Notes: generated from the sequence alone by a model not told the origin. 64,000 nucleotides of DNA from Lachnospiraceae bacterium GAM79 (GCA_003584705.1 AP018536.1:2728001-2792000), one strand, 5' to 3'. Shown: positions 34,540 through 43,227, counted from the first letter of the stretch. Translations and numbers: made by a program.

Positions 34540-34818
34540 TTATTTTGGGGCTTTTTGCGCGTCCGGGGCATACAGACACTTCGTGCTGACTCCGGGGATC
34601 ATTCCCAGCTTCCCCGACAGGGCACTGACTTTTTCCTGGGGGGCATCCATGACCACACTGATGATGTTCATCTGCTTTTCATGATAAGGTATCCCCATTC
34701 TGCCGATGATATATTCCCCATATTCGTGTAAAAGTCCGTTGATCCTTATTGCCGCCTCCGGATCCTCCACAATAATGCCGATCAGGGTCACTCTTGTATT
34801 TTCCGTACCTTTTTCCAT
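34540..34818 (-). CDS. TM1266-family iron-only hydrogenase system regulator
   Basis: 92 residues with an ACT/NikR-C-like ferredoxin fold: RVTLIGIIVEDPEAAIRIN, EYIIGRMGIPYHEKQMNIIS and VSALSGKLGMIPGVSTKCLY. TM1266 proteins usually sit beside HydE/HydF/HydG maturases and are thought to sense or regulate the [FeFe]-hydrogenase system. Here no hydrogenase gene is in the window. It follows the permease-ATPase fusion gene by 22 bp, so it seems to belong to that ABC operon. Confidence 0.85.
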   Translation of the reverse strand: MEKGTENTRVTLIGIIVEDPEAAIRINGLLHEYGEYIIGRMGIPYHEKQMNIISVVMDAPQEKVSALSGKLGMIPGVSTKCLYAPDAQKAPK

Positions 34819-34840
34819 ATCGGTCTTCCTCCTGTGGTTT

Positions 34841-36199
34841 CTATATCTGCATCTGCGTCATTTCCGAAAATTCTTCTCCGGTTCTGATATGAGTAGCTAT
34901 CATCACGATCCGGCCTCTCGTCTTCCTCCGGATATAGTCTTCGGCCTTTTTGCGGTTTTCTTCATCCAGTCCGGTAAAAGGCTCATCCAGCAGAACACAC
35001 TGCGCTCCCGCCTCCATGGCCCGTACCAGAGACACTCTCCGTTTCATGCCTCCCGATAATTCGTGGCAGGGCTGATCCAACGCTTCTTCCGGCAACAACT
35101 GCGTCAATGCCGTTCTCGCCTGTGAAGCATCTCCCAGGATCATTTCCAGATTCTTCACGGCACTACAGTCTTCACACAAACGATCCTCCTGGAATTGCAT
35201 GGCAAAAGCATCCATTTCCGACACTTCTCCCTCCTCCGGCCGCTCCAGTCCGCACAGACACCGGAAAAAAGTGGTCTTGCCACTGCCGGAAGGGTTATCC
35301 AGTACATACGGTTCCCCGCTGTGAAATTCGTGATCCACATGTCGGAATATCCATTGATTGTGAAAACTTTTTCCAAGATTCCTTACACACAGGGTGCGCT
35401 GTTCTCTACCAGCGATTTTCTGTGGCATGGAGGGATCCTTACAGGCAGGCTCCCACCGGAAAAAGACTTCAATCCCGTAGAATATTATTTTTTCAAAAAA
35501 TACACTGAGTACTACGATCACCGCTGTCCAGGCAAACAGATCCGCCGTATCCAGATAAATCTTCGCCAGATACAGTGCTCCACCGATGGAATGACTGGGA
35601 GTGCCAATCACTTCCGCCGCCACTCCGGACTTCCAGCACATTCCCAGAGATAGCTGAAACGCGCTGAGCAAAAAAGGCTTTAACGCCGGACGGTAAATGT
35701 AGAAGAACTGAGTACCAAGGGGAAGGCGGAATACCTCCGCCATCTCTAACAGCCCTCTGTCCGCGCTCTTTAGTCCTTCCAGCGTATTCAGGTAAATATT
35801 CGGAAATACTACCAGAAAACAGATAGCCACCGCCAGCATGGAAGAACCCCACCAGATCAGCAAAAGCACTGCAAATACCGCTACCGGTACTGCCTTGCAG
35901 AATACCATGAAAGGACGCAGGACTTCTTCCGCCAGCGGATAACGGTAACTGATGGCCGCCAGAAGAAGTGCCAATACCGCCCCCAGCAAAAAGCCAAAGG
36001 CGATCCGCCACAGCGAATCAAAGGCACTCCGCCAGAACTCCACCTGCCCGGCCAGAGTAAGCAGTGCCCGCAATGCCTGCAAAGGTGTCACCACCAGCAG
36101 GAAATTGTCCACACACATTGCCAGAATCTGCCATACTCCCAGCCAGAACAACAGTATTATAAATTTTTTAACGTATATTTTACCCTTATTCTGCATCAT
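34841..36199 (-). CDS. Fused ABC permease-ATPase (SsuC-SsuB/ThiXZ type)
   Basis: 452 residues from the ATG at 36199; ATG 36196 is equally possible and neither has a strong ribosome binding site. Residues about 10-235 are a BPD-transport permease with six membrane segments (SLWRIAFGFLLGAVLALLLA; AEVFRLPLGTQFFYIYRPAL). Residues about 255-452 are the ATPase: Walker A NPSGSGKTTF, signature HELSGGMKRRV, Walker B CVLLDEPFTGLDEE. It is rather short (SsuB is normally ~250) and its Q-loop reads AMQFQEDRL. Permease and ATPase are usually separate genes. The start overlaps the end of the binding-protein gene. Confidence 0.88.
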   Translation of the reverse strand: MMQNKGKIYVKKFIILLFWLGVWQILAMCVDNFLLVVTPLQALRALLTLAGQVEFWRSAFDSLWRIAFGFLLGAVLALLLAAISYRYPLAEEVLRPFMVFCKAVPVAVFAVLLLIWWGSSMLAVAICFLVVFPNIYLNTLEGLKSADRGLLEMAEVFRLPLGTQFFYIYRPALKPFLLSAFQLSLGMCWKSGVAAEVIGTPSHSIGGALYLAKIYLDTADLFAWTAVIVVLSVFFEKIIFYGIEVFFRWEPACKDPSMPQKIAGREQRTLCVRNLGKSFHNQWIFRHVDHEFHSGEPYVLDNPSGSGKTTFFRCLCGLERPEEGEVSEMDAFAMQFQEDRLCEDCSAVKNLEMILGDASQARTALTQLLPEEALDQPCHELSGGMKRRVSLVRAMEAGAQCVLLDEPFTGLDEENRKKAEDYIRRKTRGRIVMIATHIRTGEEFSEMTQMQI

Positions 36200-37301
36200 A
36201 ATAGAAATCGGATTCCGGAAGTCCGCCACCTATGGACTGGGAATCCTGGTGGAACAGTACGTCAAGGTATCCGGAAAGTGCCTGCTTCATTTCAGTTTTG
36301 TCAATATAGGTAATGTTGCAGTTCGGAATTGCTTTCTGAGCAATGGGCTCTTTGGCTACGATCTGGGCCTCCACTGCCAGTGCAGCACCGGTGGCAGGGT
36401 CTGCATTGATGTCTTCCGCACTTGCCTTATGATCTTCCATAAAGGATTTCACTGCTTCTTCGTTCTCCTCGAGGAATTCCTTGCGGACCACCGTTACACC
36501 GGTGACCATGCTGCTGCCGTCCTCTCCCTGTACCTTATTCCACTCTTCGTTTAAGTCGAAGATCACCTTCAGTGCATCATTCTGCATGCAGGCTGCGGTA
36601 ACAAAAGGCTGGGGCAACAGGCCGATGGCTGTGGGATCTTCTGCCAGTACAGATGCCACCTCTGTTGCTTCGGATTTATACTCCAGTATCACGTCATCCG
36701 CAGACATACCATTTGCTGTCAGCAGGTACCGCAATACATAGTCCGGTGTGGTTCCTTTTCCAGTCAGATAAATGGTCTTACCCTTTAGATCGGTAAAGTT
36801 TGTCAGACCGTCTTCTCCGGATACCATATAAAGTACACCCAGAGTATTGATATCAATGACTTCCACACCGCCCTGTGTCTTATGATAGAGAACGCTTGCC
36901 ACATTGGCGGGTACCAGTGCAATGTCCAGATCTCCCTTTACCATCAGCGGCAGGATCTCATCTGCACCAGTAGCCATCTGGAATTCATAGGTATTGGCAG
37001 TCTCACCCTTGTCTGCTTTATTCATTAAAAATAAAAGTCCTAATGAGGTCGGTCCCTTTAAGGATACCACACGTACCAGCGTGCCATCCGCGGTCTCCGT
37101 ATTTTCTGCTGTGGCTTCTGTGCCTTCCGCAACGGTTTCCGTACTCTCCACCGTTTCAGTGGGCTGTACGCTCTCCGTTGCCAGATCTTCCGACACTGTT
37201 TCCACACTCTGTGCCTGTCCGCATCCGGCAAGACCGCTGCACAACAGTCCAAGAGTCAGTGCAAGTGCCAGAGTTTTTGTGATTTTTGTTTTCTTTTTCA
37301 T
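36186..37301 (-). CDS. NMT1/SsuA-type substrate-binding lipoprotein
   Basis: 371 residues. The lipobox LAGC (about Cys27) is followed by a Thr/Glu/Val-rich tether of about 45 residues (repeated TETVES-like units), then a periplasmic-binding fold: GDLDIALVPANVASVLYHKT, DLKGKTIYLTGKGTTPDYVL and GLLPQPFVTAACMQNDAL. These are landmarks of NMT1/THI5-like and nitrate/sulfonate/taurine binding proteins. The ligand cannot be set from sequence: thiamine precursors, sulfonates, guanidine-like compounds and others use this family. Confidence 0.87.
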   Translation of the reverse strand: MKKKTKITKTLALALTLGLLCSGLAGCGQAQSVETVSEDLATESVQPTETVESTETVAEGTEATAENTETADGTLVRVVSLKGPTSLGLLFLMNKADKGETANTYEFQMATGADEILPLMVKGDLDIALVPANVASVLYHKTQGGVEVIDINTLGVLYMVSGEDGLTNFTDLKGKTIYLTGKGTTPDYVLRYLLTANGMSADDVILEYKSEATEVASVLAEDPTAIGLLPQPFVTAACMQNDALKVIFDLNEEWNKVQGEDGSSMVTGVTVVRKEFLEENEEAVKSFMEDHKASAEDINADPATGAALAVEAQIVAKEPIAQKAIPNCNITYIDKTEMKQALSGYLDVLFHQDSQSIGGGLPESDFYYDAE

Positions 37302-37321
37302 TGTTTTTTCGCCTTTCTGTC

Positions 37322-37600
37322 ATAAAATGATGTCGGGTCAAAAGCCCCCGACTTTGATGCCTACGGATTGTTCCGTGCTACGCACTCCCACAATCCTACC
37401 CAATATTCGCATATCGTGGGATTATCATCCCACCCCAGCATTCGCAAAACCGCACGATAAATCGTGCTTTCTCGCTGCAAGGCAGCTAATTTTGCTCATG
37501 TACGGGGCAGTGACTCTATTCAAGCCACCTTGCGAATAAGAAAACTGCTACTTGCATGCAAGCATGAAGTATCAGCCTTCTTATTCGAAGGGGTTCTGAA
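37322..37600. repeat. Cluster of palindromic elements in the binding-protein leader
   Basis: A run of inverted repeats: GTCGGG...CCCGAC (37332-37351), GATTGT...ACAATC, GTGGGATTATCATCCCAC, GCACGATAAATCGTGC, and a large stem CGAATAAGAA/TTCTTATTCG (37535-37590) enclosing TTGCATGCAA. No ORF is convincing. In sequence style (CGCTTCGC/GTGCTACGCAC cores) it resembles the elements at 27931 and 38152. Confidence 0.55.
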
Positions 37601-37618
37601 TAGTTACATTTTGACAAC

Positions 37619-37745
37619 AAAAAAACACCTTCTCTTCTCAGCTTCCGCAGTTGCGATGCAGCTTCAAAGGTCAGTCACTTCTGTGGGATTCCGGTCAGTG
37701 GATCGTTGGTCACGCTTTCCGGTCTCCGTATCCTTCGTTGCTGTT
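37619..37745 (-). promoter_or_regulatory. Structured leader RNA with terminator, class not recognised
   Basis: On the minus strand about 75 nt of conserved-looking, stem-prone sequence (GGATACGGAGACCGGAAAGC ... GATCC; TGACCGGAATCCCACAG) is followed by a hairpin (ACCTT...AAGGT enclosing AGCTGC/GCGGAAGCT) and seven T's (37619-37625). That is the layout of a riboswitch or attenuator. It does not match TPP, SAM, B12, guanidine-I or purine consensus sequences as I know them. It lies upstream of the NMT1-like lipoprotein gene, with the palindromic cluster between. Confidence 0.5.
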
Positions 37746-37878
37746 TGAGTGTAACATAAAAATGAAAAACTTACCAGCATGAAAAAAAAGCCGATGCTCA
37801 TACTAATACCAAGATAAGTGATCACAAAAAGCGCTTATCTGAAACAAGAAAACCCAAATCCAAACGGAGGTGAACGAA

Positions 37879-38076
37879 ATGGCAAGTAAAACCAATAGAG
37901 TAGAAGTTCCCGAAGCAAAGGCTGCAATGGACCGTTTCAAGACTGAGGTAGCATCTGAGCTGGGTGTTAACCTGAAAGAGGGTTACAACGGCGACCTTAC
38001 TTCTAAGGAAGCAGGAAGCATCGGCGGTGAGATGGTCCGTCGTATGATCAAGAAGCAGGAAGAGCAGATGAAATAA
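37879..38076 (+). CDS. Small acid-soluble spore protein, alpha/beta type
   Basis: 65 residues. MASKTNRVEVPEAKAAMDRF and the conserved TSKEAGSIGGEMVRRMI motif (GPR protease site region and DNA-binding helix) define an alpha/beta SASP, which coats and protects spore DNA. Start ATG at 37879 with GGAGG upstream; a GTG at 37870 overlaps that site. One of the few plus-strand genes; presumably transcribed by sigma-G in the forespore. A strong terminator follows. Confidence 0.95.
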   Translation: MASKTNRVEVPEAKAAMDRFKTEVASELGVNLKEGYNGDLTSKEAGSIGGEMVRRMIKKQEEQMK

Positions 38077-38102
38077 GCTCTGCCGGAATCGACAGAACCC
38101 AA

Positions 38103-38139
38103 AAGAAGCTGTACAGAGATATTCTCTGTACAGCTTCTT
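38103..38139 (+). terminator. Terminator after the spore protein gene
   Basis: Perfect 16-bp arms AAGAAGCTGTACAGAG and CTCTGTACAGCTTCTT around an ATATT loop, 27 bp past the SASP stop. The T-run is short (CTTCTTA). The symmetric stem could act in both directions. Confidence 0.8.
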
Positions 38140-38151
38140 ACTGTGTCAGTA

Positions 38152-38442
38152 TCTTTGGTGAATCACGCGCTTCTCCGTGCTTCGCACTCTCGAACCGCTA
38201 CAGCCATTCGCATTCCGGGCTGCCGCCCTACTTGCTCACAGTGCGTCTTCTTTGGTGAACCACGCGCTTCTCCGTGCTTCGCACTCTCGAACCGCTACAG
38301 CCATTCGCATCCCGGGCTGTCGCCCTACTTGCTCACGGTGCGTCTTCTTTGGTGAATCACGCGCTTCTCCGTGCTTCGCACTCTCGAACCGCTACAGCCA
38401 TTCGCATTCCGGGCTATCGCCCTACTTGCTCATGTCTGTTTG
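38152..38442. repeat. Three 97-bp tandem repeats
   Basis: Units start at 38152, 38249 and 38346 (each TCTTTGGTGA), with only a few differences between copies; the third loses similarity at about 38432. Each unit contains GTGCTTCGCAC and GGGCTGCCGCCC-like hairpins. The period is not a multiple of three, and no frame has a ribosome binding site, so it is not a protein repeat. Similar palindromic text occurs at 37370. Confidence 0.85.
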
Positions 38443-38451
38443 TCCGTCTAA

Positions 38452-38496
38452 TGCATAGGCGTTCCTGCCTGCAAGCAGTCGTCCCGCCTATGCATT
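38452..38496 (-). terminator. Hairpin downstream of the fsa gene
   Basis: TGCATAGGCG and CGCCTATGCA pair around a 25-nt loop that itself contains CTGCTTGCAGGCAG. It sits just past the aldolase stop. No T-run follows on the minus strand, so termination is uncertain. Confidence 0.5.
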
Positions 38497-38502
38497 GACA
38501 GA

Positions 38503-39156
38503 CTATTCACCAAAGACTGCCTTATAATCTGCCTGGAACTTGGCGATACCGGCATCAGTCAGAGGATGCTTTACCATCTGCTCGATAACGGAGTAAGGAA
38601 CGGTAGCAATATCCGCACCTGCCAGTGCACAATCGGTTACATGGATGGGATTACGCACGCTTGCTGCGATGATCTTGGTATCCAGATCGGTCACTGCGAA
38701 AATATCAGCGATATCACGGATCAGATCTACACCTCTGGTGCTGATATCATCCAGTCTGCCCAGGAAAGGAGATACATAGGTAGCACCTGCGCGGGCAGCC
38801 AACAGAGCCTGGTTCGCAGAGAAGATCAGGGTCACATTGGTCTTGATTCCCTCAGAGCTTAATACCTTACATGCTTTTAAACCTTCTACAGTCATAGGGA
38901 TCTTAACGACCATATTCGGATGGATCGCTGCAATCTCTCTTCCTTCTTTGATCATACCCTCTGCATCTACGGTGGTAGCCTTTACCTCACCGCTGATAGG
39001 TCCGTCCACGATGGATGCAATCTCTTTGATCACTTCTACGAAATCTCTGCCCTCTTTTGCGATCAGGGAGGGATTGGTAGTTACTCCGCAAATAACCCCC
39101 ATGTCATTTGCTTTCTTAATGTCTTCTACTTTTGCAGTGTCAATAAAAAAACGCAT
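38503..39156 (-). CDS. fsa: Fructose-6-phosphate aldolase / TalC-type transaldolase
   Basis: 217 residues, the short TalC/FSA class. Landmarks: [33 protein letters not shown] and the Schiff-base lysine in [10 protein letters not shown] (about Lys86), plus [14 protein letters not shown]. Members act as transaldolase in the pentose phosphate pathway or cleave fructose 6-phosphate; sequence alone does not decide. Stand-alone gene between the 97-bp repeats and the kinase gene. Confidence 0.93.
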   Translation of the reverse strand: MRFFIDTAKVEDIKKANDMGVICGVTTNPSLIAKEGRDFVEVIKEIASIVDGPISGEVKATTVDAEGMIKEGREIAAIHPNMVVKIPMTVEGLKACKVLSSEGIKTNVTLIFSANQALLAARAGATYVSPFLGRLDDISTRGVDLIRDIADIFAVTDLDTKIIAASVRNPIHVTDCALAGADIATVPYSVIEQMVKHPLTDAGIAKFQADYKAVFGE

Positions 39157-39306
39157 AACTCTTCTCCTTTTTGCTATGTAAATTTAATTGCTTCCGGTCC
39201 TCATACGCTTCTTTGAACCTTTAGTTACAGTATACTCATTTCTCTCCAAAACAGCAAGCACTTTTTTGTAAATTTTCTTGATTGTGTTCGAGCACGGAAC
39301 GTACAA

Positions 39307-40173
39307 CTATGGGCAATACAACTTCCGGACATAGTAAAAATCAACTGCCCTACATGCACGTTTCCTCTCCCTCCCGGAATCATCCATCACCATCAAAAGA
39401 GTACGCAGCATTTTGATCTCCGGGATACGATCCTTACGCTCTTCACAGGTTGCCATGGCGATCACTTTGCGAAGCCATTTTTCCTGTCTTTGGTCTTTTC
39501 GTCCGCAACGTTTTTCCGCATTACGCCTCCTTATTCCCCCAGATTGTCTGACTGTGCCGTCTGTGTCATCTCCCAACATAACTGCCAGCAGTCTGCCCAC
39601 TGCATAGACATCACTCTCTTCCCCGGGAATCTCCCCCGGCACGAACTGCTCCGGAGCGCTGAAGCTTCGGTTTCCCGCTCCCGACCAGTCCTGCTCCCGG
39701 TTCCACAGACATCCCAGATCCAGAATCCCCGCTCTGCCATCCACGCGGATGCGGATATTTTCCGGCTTCAGATCCCGGTAGAGAAACGGATGCGGCCGTT
39801 CATGCAGATATTGCAATCCCTCTGTAATCTGCAAAGCTATCCGGGCCGCCTGTCCCGGTGACAGTCTCCCCCTCCTGTCCAGCATTTTCCGCAAGTCACA
39901 GCCATCCCAGAATTCCATGACCAGATACCCCCATTCCCCGTCTGTCCAGTGTTCTCTGTAGGCCGGAAACAGAGGATGACAGATTTCTCTGCTGTTACGA
40001 CACTCCTGTTCCCACTGTTCTGTAACTTTCGATATCTTACATGCCTGAAAGCTCCTTTTTTTGTCCCGGACGCGGTAAACCTTCGCGAAACTCCCCTTGC
40101 CCACAAATACCGGATCCCGATAGCCATGTTCCTTTAATGATCTGCCCATATTTTCTGTTATTCTCTGCTCCAT
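39307..40173 (-). CDS. Hanks-type serine/threonine protein kinase
   Basis: 288 residues from the ATG at 40173, whose GGGAGGAAAAGG lies within the end of the upstream gene (16-bp overlap). Kinase motifs: glycine loop GKGSFAKV (25-32), Lys46 (ACKIS), catalytic loop YRDLKPENI with Asp134 and Asn139 (Tyr instead of His), and DLG at 152-154 instead of DFG. The APE motif reads SAPEQF. No transmembrane segment or PASTA repeats, so it is soluble, unlike PrkC. Translational coupling with the PP2C-like gene suggests a kinase/phosphatase module. Confidence 0.88.
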   Translation of the reverse strand: MEQRITENMGRSLKEHGYRDPVFVGKGSFAKVYRVRDKKRSFQACKISKVTEQWEQECRNSREICHPLFPAYREHWTDGEWGYLVMEFWDGCDLRKMLDRRGRLSPGQAARIALQITEGLQYLHERPHPFLYRDLKPENIRIRVDGRAGILDLGCLWNREQDWSGAGNRSFSAPEQFVPGEIPGEESDVYAVGRLLAVMLGDDTDGTVRQSGGIRRRNAEKRCGRKDQRQEKWLRKVIAMATCEERKDRIPEIKMLRTLLMVMDDSGRERKRACRAVDFYYVRKLYCP

Positions 40174-40787
40174 CCTTTTCCTCCCATAACCGGCAGGATC
40201 CACACCGCTCCCATGTGTGTTCCTCCGTGTCTCTCCGCCTTTACTCCCAGTTCCTTCAGCCGTCTTGCAGCGCCTTCCACGCGTTCCCGTGCATCCGGTC
40301 TTCCTGCAATCTGCGGTTGCAGACATGCTGTCAGTTCCTCTTCACAGAAATTCAGGAACCCATTGTCCGCCATCAACATGGCCGTCCCCGGTTCCACTTC
40401 TCCCACCATGCAGGATTCCTGCATCGTCCTCCATTGTGTCCTGCCGAATCTCTGAAAACATCCACAGATCCGCATTCTCCCGTGACTGAAAAACAATACT
40501 CTGCTCCCCACGCATAAGATTCCCGCATAACTGTCATCCTGCTTTTGCTGCCTTATAATGTCCATCCATTTCTCCTGCAATATTTCTTCCCGAAACGGCC
40601 TCCAGACATTCTCTTCTTCCAGTTCCTCCTCCATTTTGTTTTGCAGACTTCTTACCATTTCCCCGTTGTCCGAGATACAGGCGCATACTACGGAAATCCC
40701 CAGCCTACGGTATTTTCGTTGCTGCAAAGATAAAAACAGCTCTGCAGGTGTTTCCTTTTGCCAATAACAGGCTGTCACATGCTCCAT
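40158..40787 (-). CDS. PP2C-like protein lacking metal-binding aspartates
   Basis: 209 residues from the ATG at 40787 (GGAGG seven bases upstream). The pattern resembles a reduced PP2C/Stp fold: a strand pair GISVVCACISDNGEM, YAGILCVGSRVLFFSHGRMR, GTAMLMADNGFLNF where PP2Cs have a SDG motif, and HGGTHMGAVWI where they have DNxT. The metal-binding Asp residues expected at DGMGG and DN are absent or altered, so it may be a pseudophosphatase that regulates the overlapping kinase. Family assignment rests on pattern and context. Confidence 0.5.
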   Translation of the reverse strand: MEHVTACYWQKETPAELFLSLQQRKYRRLGISVVCACISDNGEMVRSLQNKMEEELEEENVWRPFREEILQEKWMDIIRQQKQDDSYAGILCVGSRVLFFSHGRMRICGCFQRFGRTQWRTMQESCMVGEVEPGTAMLMADNGFLNFCEEELTACLQPQIAGRPDARERVEGAARRLKELGVKAERHGGTHMGAVWILPVMGGKGWSRE

Positions 40788-40913
40788 ACGCATTCCTCCT
40801 TTTTTATTCTGTTTTGTCCGTACTGTTTCTTACTTCAGTGTTACATTGCTACATCAGGAAATTTTTGCCGATCGGCATGAAATTTTTCAAAGAAATGTGC
40901 CTTGCACAAATAT

Positions 40914-40942
40914 AAAAAGAGCATACCATGCGGTATGCCCTT
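40914..40942 (-). terminator. Intrinsic terminator after rseP
   Basis: AGGGCATACC and GGTATGCTCT pair around GCAT on the minus strand, followed by TTTTTATATTT. It ends the uppS-cdsA-dxr-rseP block. Confidence 0.9.
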
Positions 40943-40984
40943 TGTCAACGGATCTTACTTATTGAACGTCTTGAATTATCCGGC

Positions 40985-42040
40985 TTATCCAAAGATATTA
41001 ACCAGATCATTAAATAACAGGAACACCATCAGTACCATGAAGAACATCAGTCCAATAAAGTGTACCATGCCTTCTTTTTCGGGAGGCACCGGCTTGTGTG
41101 TGATGGCTTCCCAGATCAGGAATACCAGTCGGCCGCCGTCCAGCGCAGGGATCGGCAGAAGATTCAGAATTCCCAGGTTAACAGTAAGCATCAGGGTGAT
41201 GTTCAACATATTCACCAGTACATTCTGCCAGCCGTAATCCTTGGTACTTTCGTAGGTCTTGCCAACAACATTTACCGCGATGCCTACAGGGCCTGCCACA
41301 TCCTGCCTGGAGACCTGCCCCTGCACCAGCATCGCCAGACTCTTCCAGGTCATGTTCACGCAGTAACGCATCTCATACCAGGAATACCGGAAGCTGTCCA
41401 ATCCGGACAGTTCTACGAAATCCGCATTACTGATGCCGATCAGATAGCGGCCTTCGCTCTCATCGTACTTCGGTGTCAGCGTTGTAGTTCCCTTTACACC
41501 ATCCCTTTCATATTCCACCGCTACTTCTCCGCCACGGTAAGTCAGAGTAAATAACTGTATTTCTTCATACAGGTGTATTTTACTGCCATTTAAGGAAAGT
41601 ATCCTGTCTCCGGCCTCCAGTCCCGCTTCCTGTGCGGCGCCGCCATCCACGATCTCCGTGGCTACCGGATCACGGATCACAATCAGATTCACCATAATAA
41701 AGGCAATGATAAAGCCCAGAATAAAGTTAAATATCGGTCCTGCCAACACGGTGGAAATCCTCGCCCACACATTGGCGTTCAGGAAAGATCCGCTGTGATC
41801 TTCACCGTCCTCCTTCTCATTCAGACCGTCTTCCCCCTCAAACATACAGGCTCCGCCGATGGGAAGAAGCTTCAGGGAATATTTCGTGTCTCCTTTTTGG
41901 AAAGAAAACAGATTCGGGCCCATACCCACGGAAAATTCTATCACATGAATTCCATTGGCCTTCGCCAGCAGAAAATGTCCGAATTCATGTGAGATTACCA
42001 CCACCCCAAAGATCAACACAAACAAGATCAAAGTAACCAT
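40985..42040 (-). CDS. rseP: Site-2 protease RseP/RasP
   Basis: 351 residues. The zinc site HEFGH is at about 18-22 in the first membrane helix, a PDZ domain occupies about 120-190 (ATEIVDGGAAQEAGLEAGDR), and the second metal ligand lies in NLLPIPALDGGRL near 302. It cleaves membrane-bound regulators such as anti-sigma factors and signal peptide remnants. Conserved position downstream of dxr; the genes abut without a gap. Confidence 0.96.
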   Translation of the reverse strand: MVTLILFVLIFGVVVISHEFGHFLLAKANGIHVIEFSVGMGPNLFSFQKGDTKYSLKLLPIGGACMFEGEDGLNEKEDGEDHSGSFLNANVWARISTVLAGPIFNFILGFIIAFIMVNLIVIRDPVATEIVDGGAAQEAGLEAGDRILSLNGSKIHLYEEIQLFTLTYRGGEVAVEYERDGVKGTTTLTPKYDESEGRYLIGISNADFVELSGLDSFRYSWYEMRYCVNMTWKSLAMLVQGQVSRQDVAGPVGIAVNVVGKTYESTKDYGWQNVLVNMLNITLMLTVNLGILNLLPIPALDGGRLVFLIWEAITHKPVPPEKEGMVHFIGLMFFMVLMVFLLFNDLVNIFG

Positions 42041-43195
42041 TTATTGCCTCTCAGAATACACTTTTTCAATAAAATCATAGACAGATGCCTCTGTCTCCAG
42101 GATCTCCTCCACATTCGGATTCTCGATCACCTTATGCTGCTCCATGGCCTCACGAATCAGCTCCGGGATCTGAAGATAAGCGATCTTACGGTCTAAGAAC
42201 AGTCCTACTGCTTTCTCGTTGGCTGCATTATACACCGTAGGCATACTGCCGCCGATGCGCTGTGCATCATAAGCCAGCTTCAGGCCAAAGAATGTCTCCA
42301 TATCCGGCTTTTCAAATGTGATCTGTGCCAGTTCATAGAAGTCCAGACGTTTCCCCGGCATTGGACGCCGATCCGGATAAAACAGCGCATACTGGATCGG
42401 CAGTTTCATATCCGGTGTTCCCAGCTGTGCGATCACCGCTCCGTCCACATACTGTACTGCGGAATGGATAATGCTCTGGGGATGCACAATGACCTGGATC
42501 TGGTCCAGATCAACACCGAACAGCCACTTTACTTCCATGACTTCCAGGCCTTTGTTCACCAGAGTGGAAGAATCAATGGTGATCTTCCGTCCCATGGACC
42601 AGTTGGGATGCTTCAAAGCATCCTCCACCTGAATATTTTGCAGCTGCTCTCTGGTCCTGCCGCGGAACGGTCCACCGGATGCCGTAAGCAGGATCTTCTC
42701 AATCCTTCCGGCCGGTTCTCCGTTCAGTGACTGGAAAATCGCGCTATGTTCACTGTCCACCGGCAGGATCTTCACACCCATTTTCGCCGCTAACGGCATA
42801 ATGATATGACCTGCCGTTACCAGCGTCTCCTTGTTAGCCAGGGCAATATCTTTCCCTGCTTCAATGGCCGCGATCGTCGGTCTGATACCAATCATTCCCA
42901 CAATCGCCGTCACTAATACCTGGGACTGCGGCATTGTTGCGATCTCCAACAGACCGTCCATGCCACTTACGACTTTCACAGGTAAATCCGCCACACGGCT
43001 CCGTAGGTCTGCTGCCGCTTCCTCACTCCACATGCCTGCGATCAGAGGATGGAATTCTCTGATCTGCTGTTCCATCTGTTCTACGCTTTTTCCGGCAGCC
43101 AGTGCTGCCACCTGCAATTCCGGATTATTGCGAACGACTTCCAGAGTCTGGGTTCCGATGGAGCCGGTAGACCCCAGAATTGCTATCTTTTTCAT
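42041..43195 (-). CDS. dxr: 1-deoxy-D-xylulose 5-phosphate reductoisomerase
   Basis: 384 residues. NADPH-binding GSTGSIGTQTL at about 8-18, active-site region LPVDSEHSAIFQ, and the conserved GKRKITIDSSTLVNKGLE-type block (here MGRKITIDSSTLVNKGLEV). Second step of the MEP isoprenoid pathway, supplying precursors used by UppS in the same operon. AAGGAG precedes the ATG. Confidence 0.97.
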   Translation of the reverse strand: MKKIAILGSTGSIGTQTLEVVRNNPELQVAALAAGKSVEQMEQQIREFHPLIAGMWSEEAAADLRSRVADLPVKVVSGMDGLLEIATMPQSQVLVTAIVGMIGIRPTIAAIEAGKDIALANKETLVTAGHIIMPLAAKMGVKILPVDSEHSAIFQSLNGEPAGRIEKILLTASGGPFRGRTREQLQNIQVEDALKHPNWSMGRKITIDSSTLVNKGLEVMEVKWLFGVDLDQIQVIVHPQSIIHSAVQYVDGAVIAQLGTPDMKLPIQYALFYPDRRPMPGKRLDFYELAQITFEKPDMETFFGLKLAYDAQRIGGSMPTVYNAANEKAVGLFLDRKIAYLQIPELIREAMEQHKVIENPNVEEILETEASVYDFIEKVYSERQ

Positions 43196-43227
43196 AGTGC
43201 TATGCTCCTTGTATCTTACCTTTGGGA

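Noticed and set aside
37619..37745. TPP riboswitch before the NMT1-like gene
   Set aside because: ACCTTTGAAGCTG is only vaguely like the TPP 3' half; the CTGAGA element and the GCCAGCG-type core are absent.
38152..38442. CRISPR array
   Set aside because: Units are near-identical along the full 97 bp with no variable spacers, and no cas gene is present.
38143..38498. Plus-strand frames across the 97-bp repeats with repeated peptide text
   Set aside because: The repeat period is not a multiple of three, so each frame changes between units; no start signals. They are translations of a non-coding repeat.
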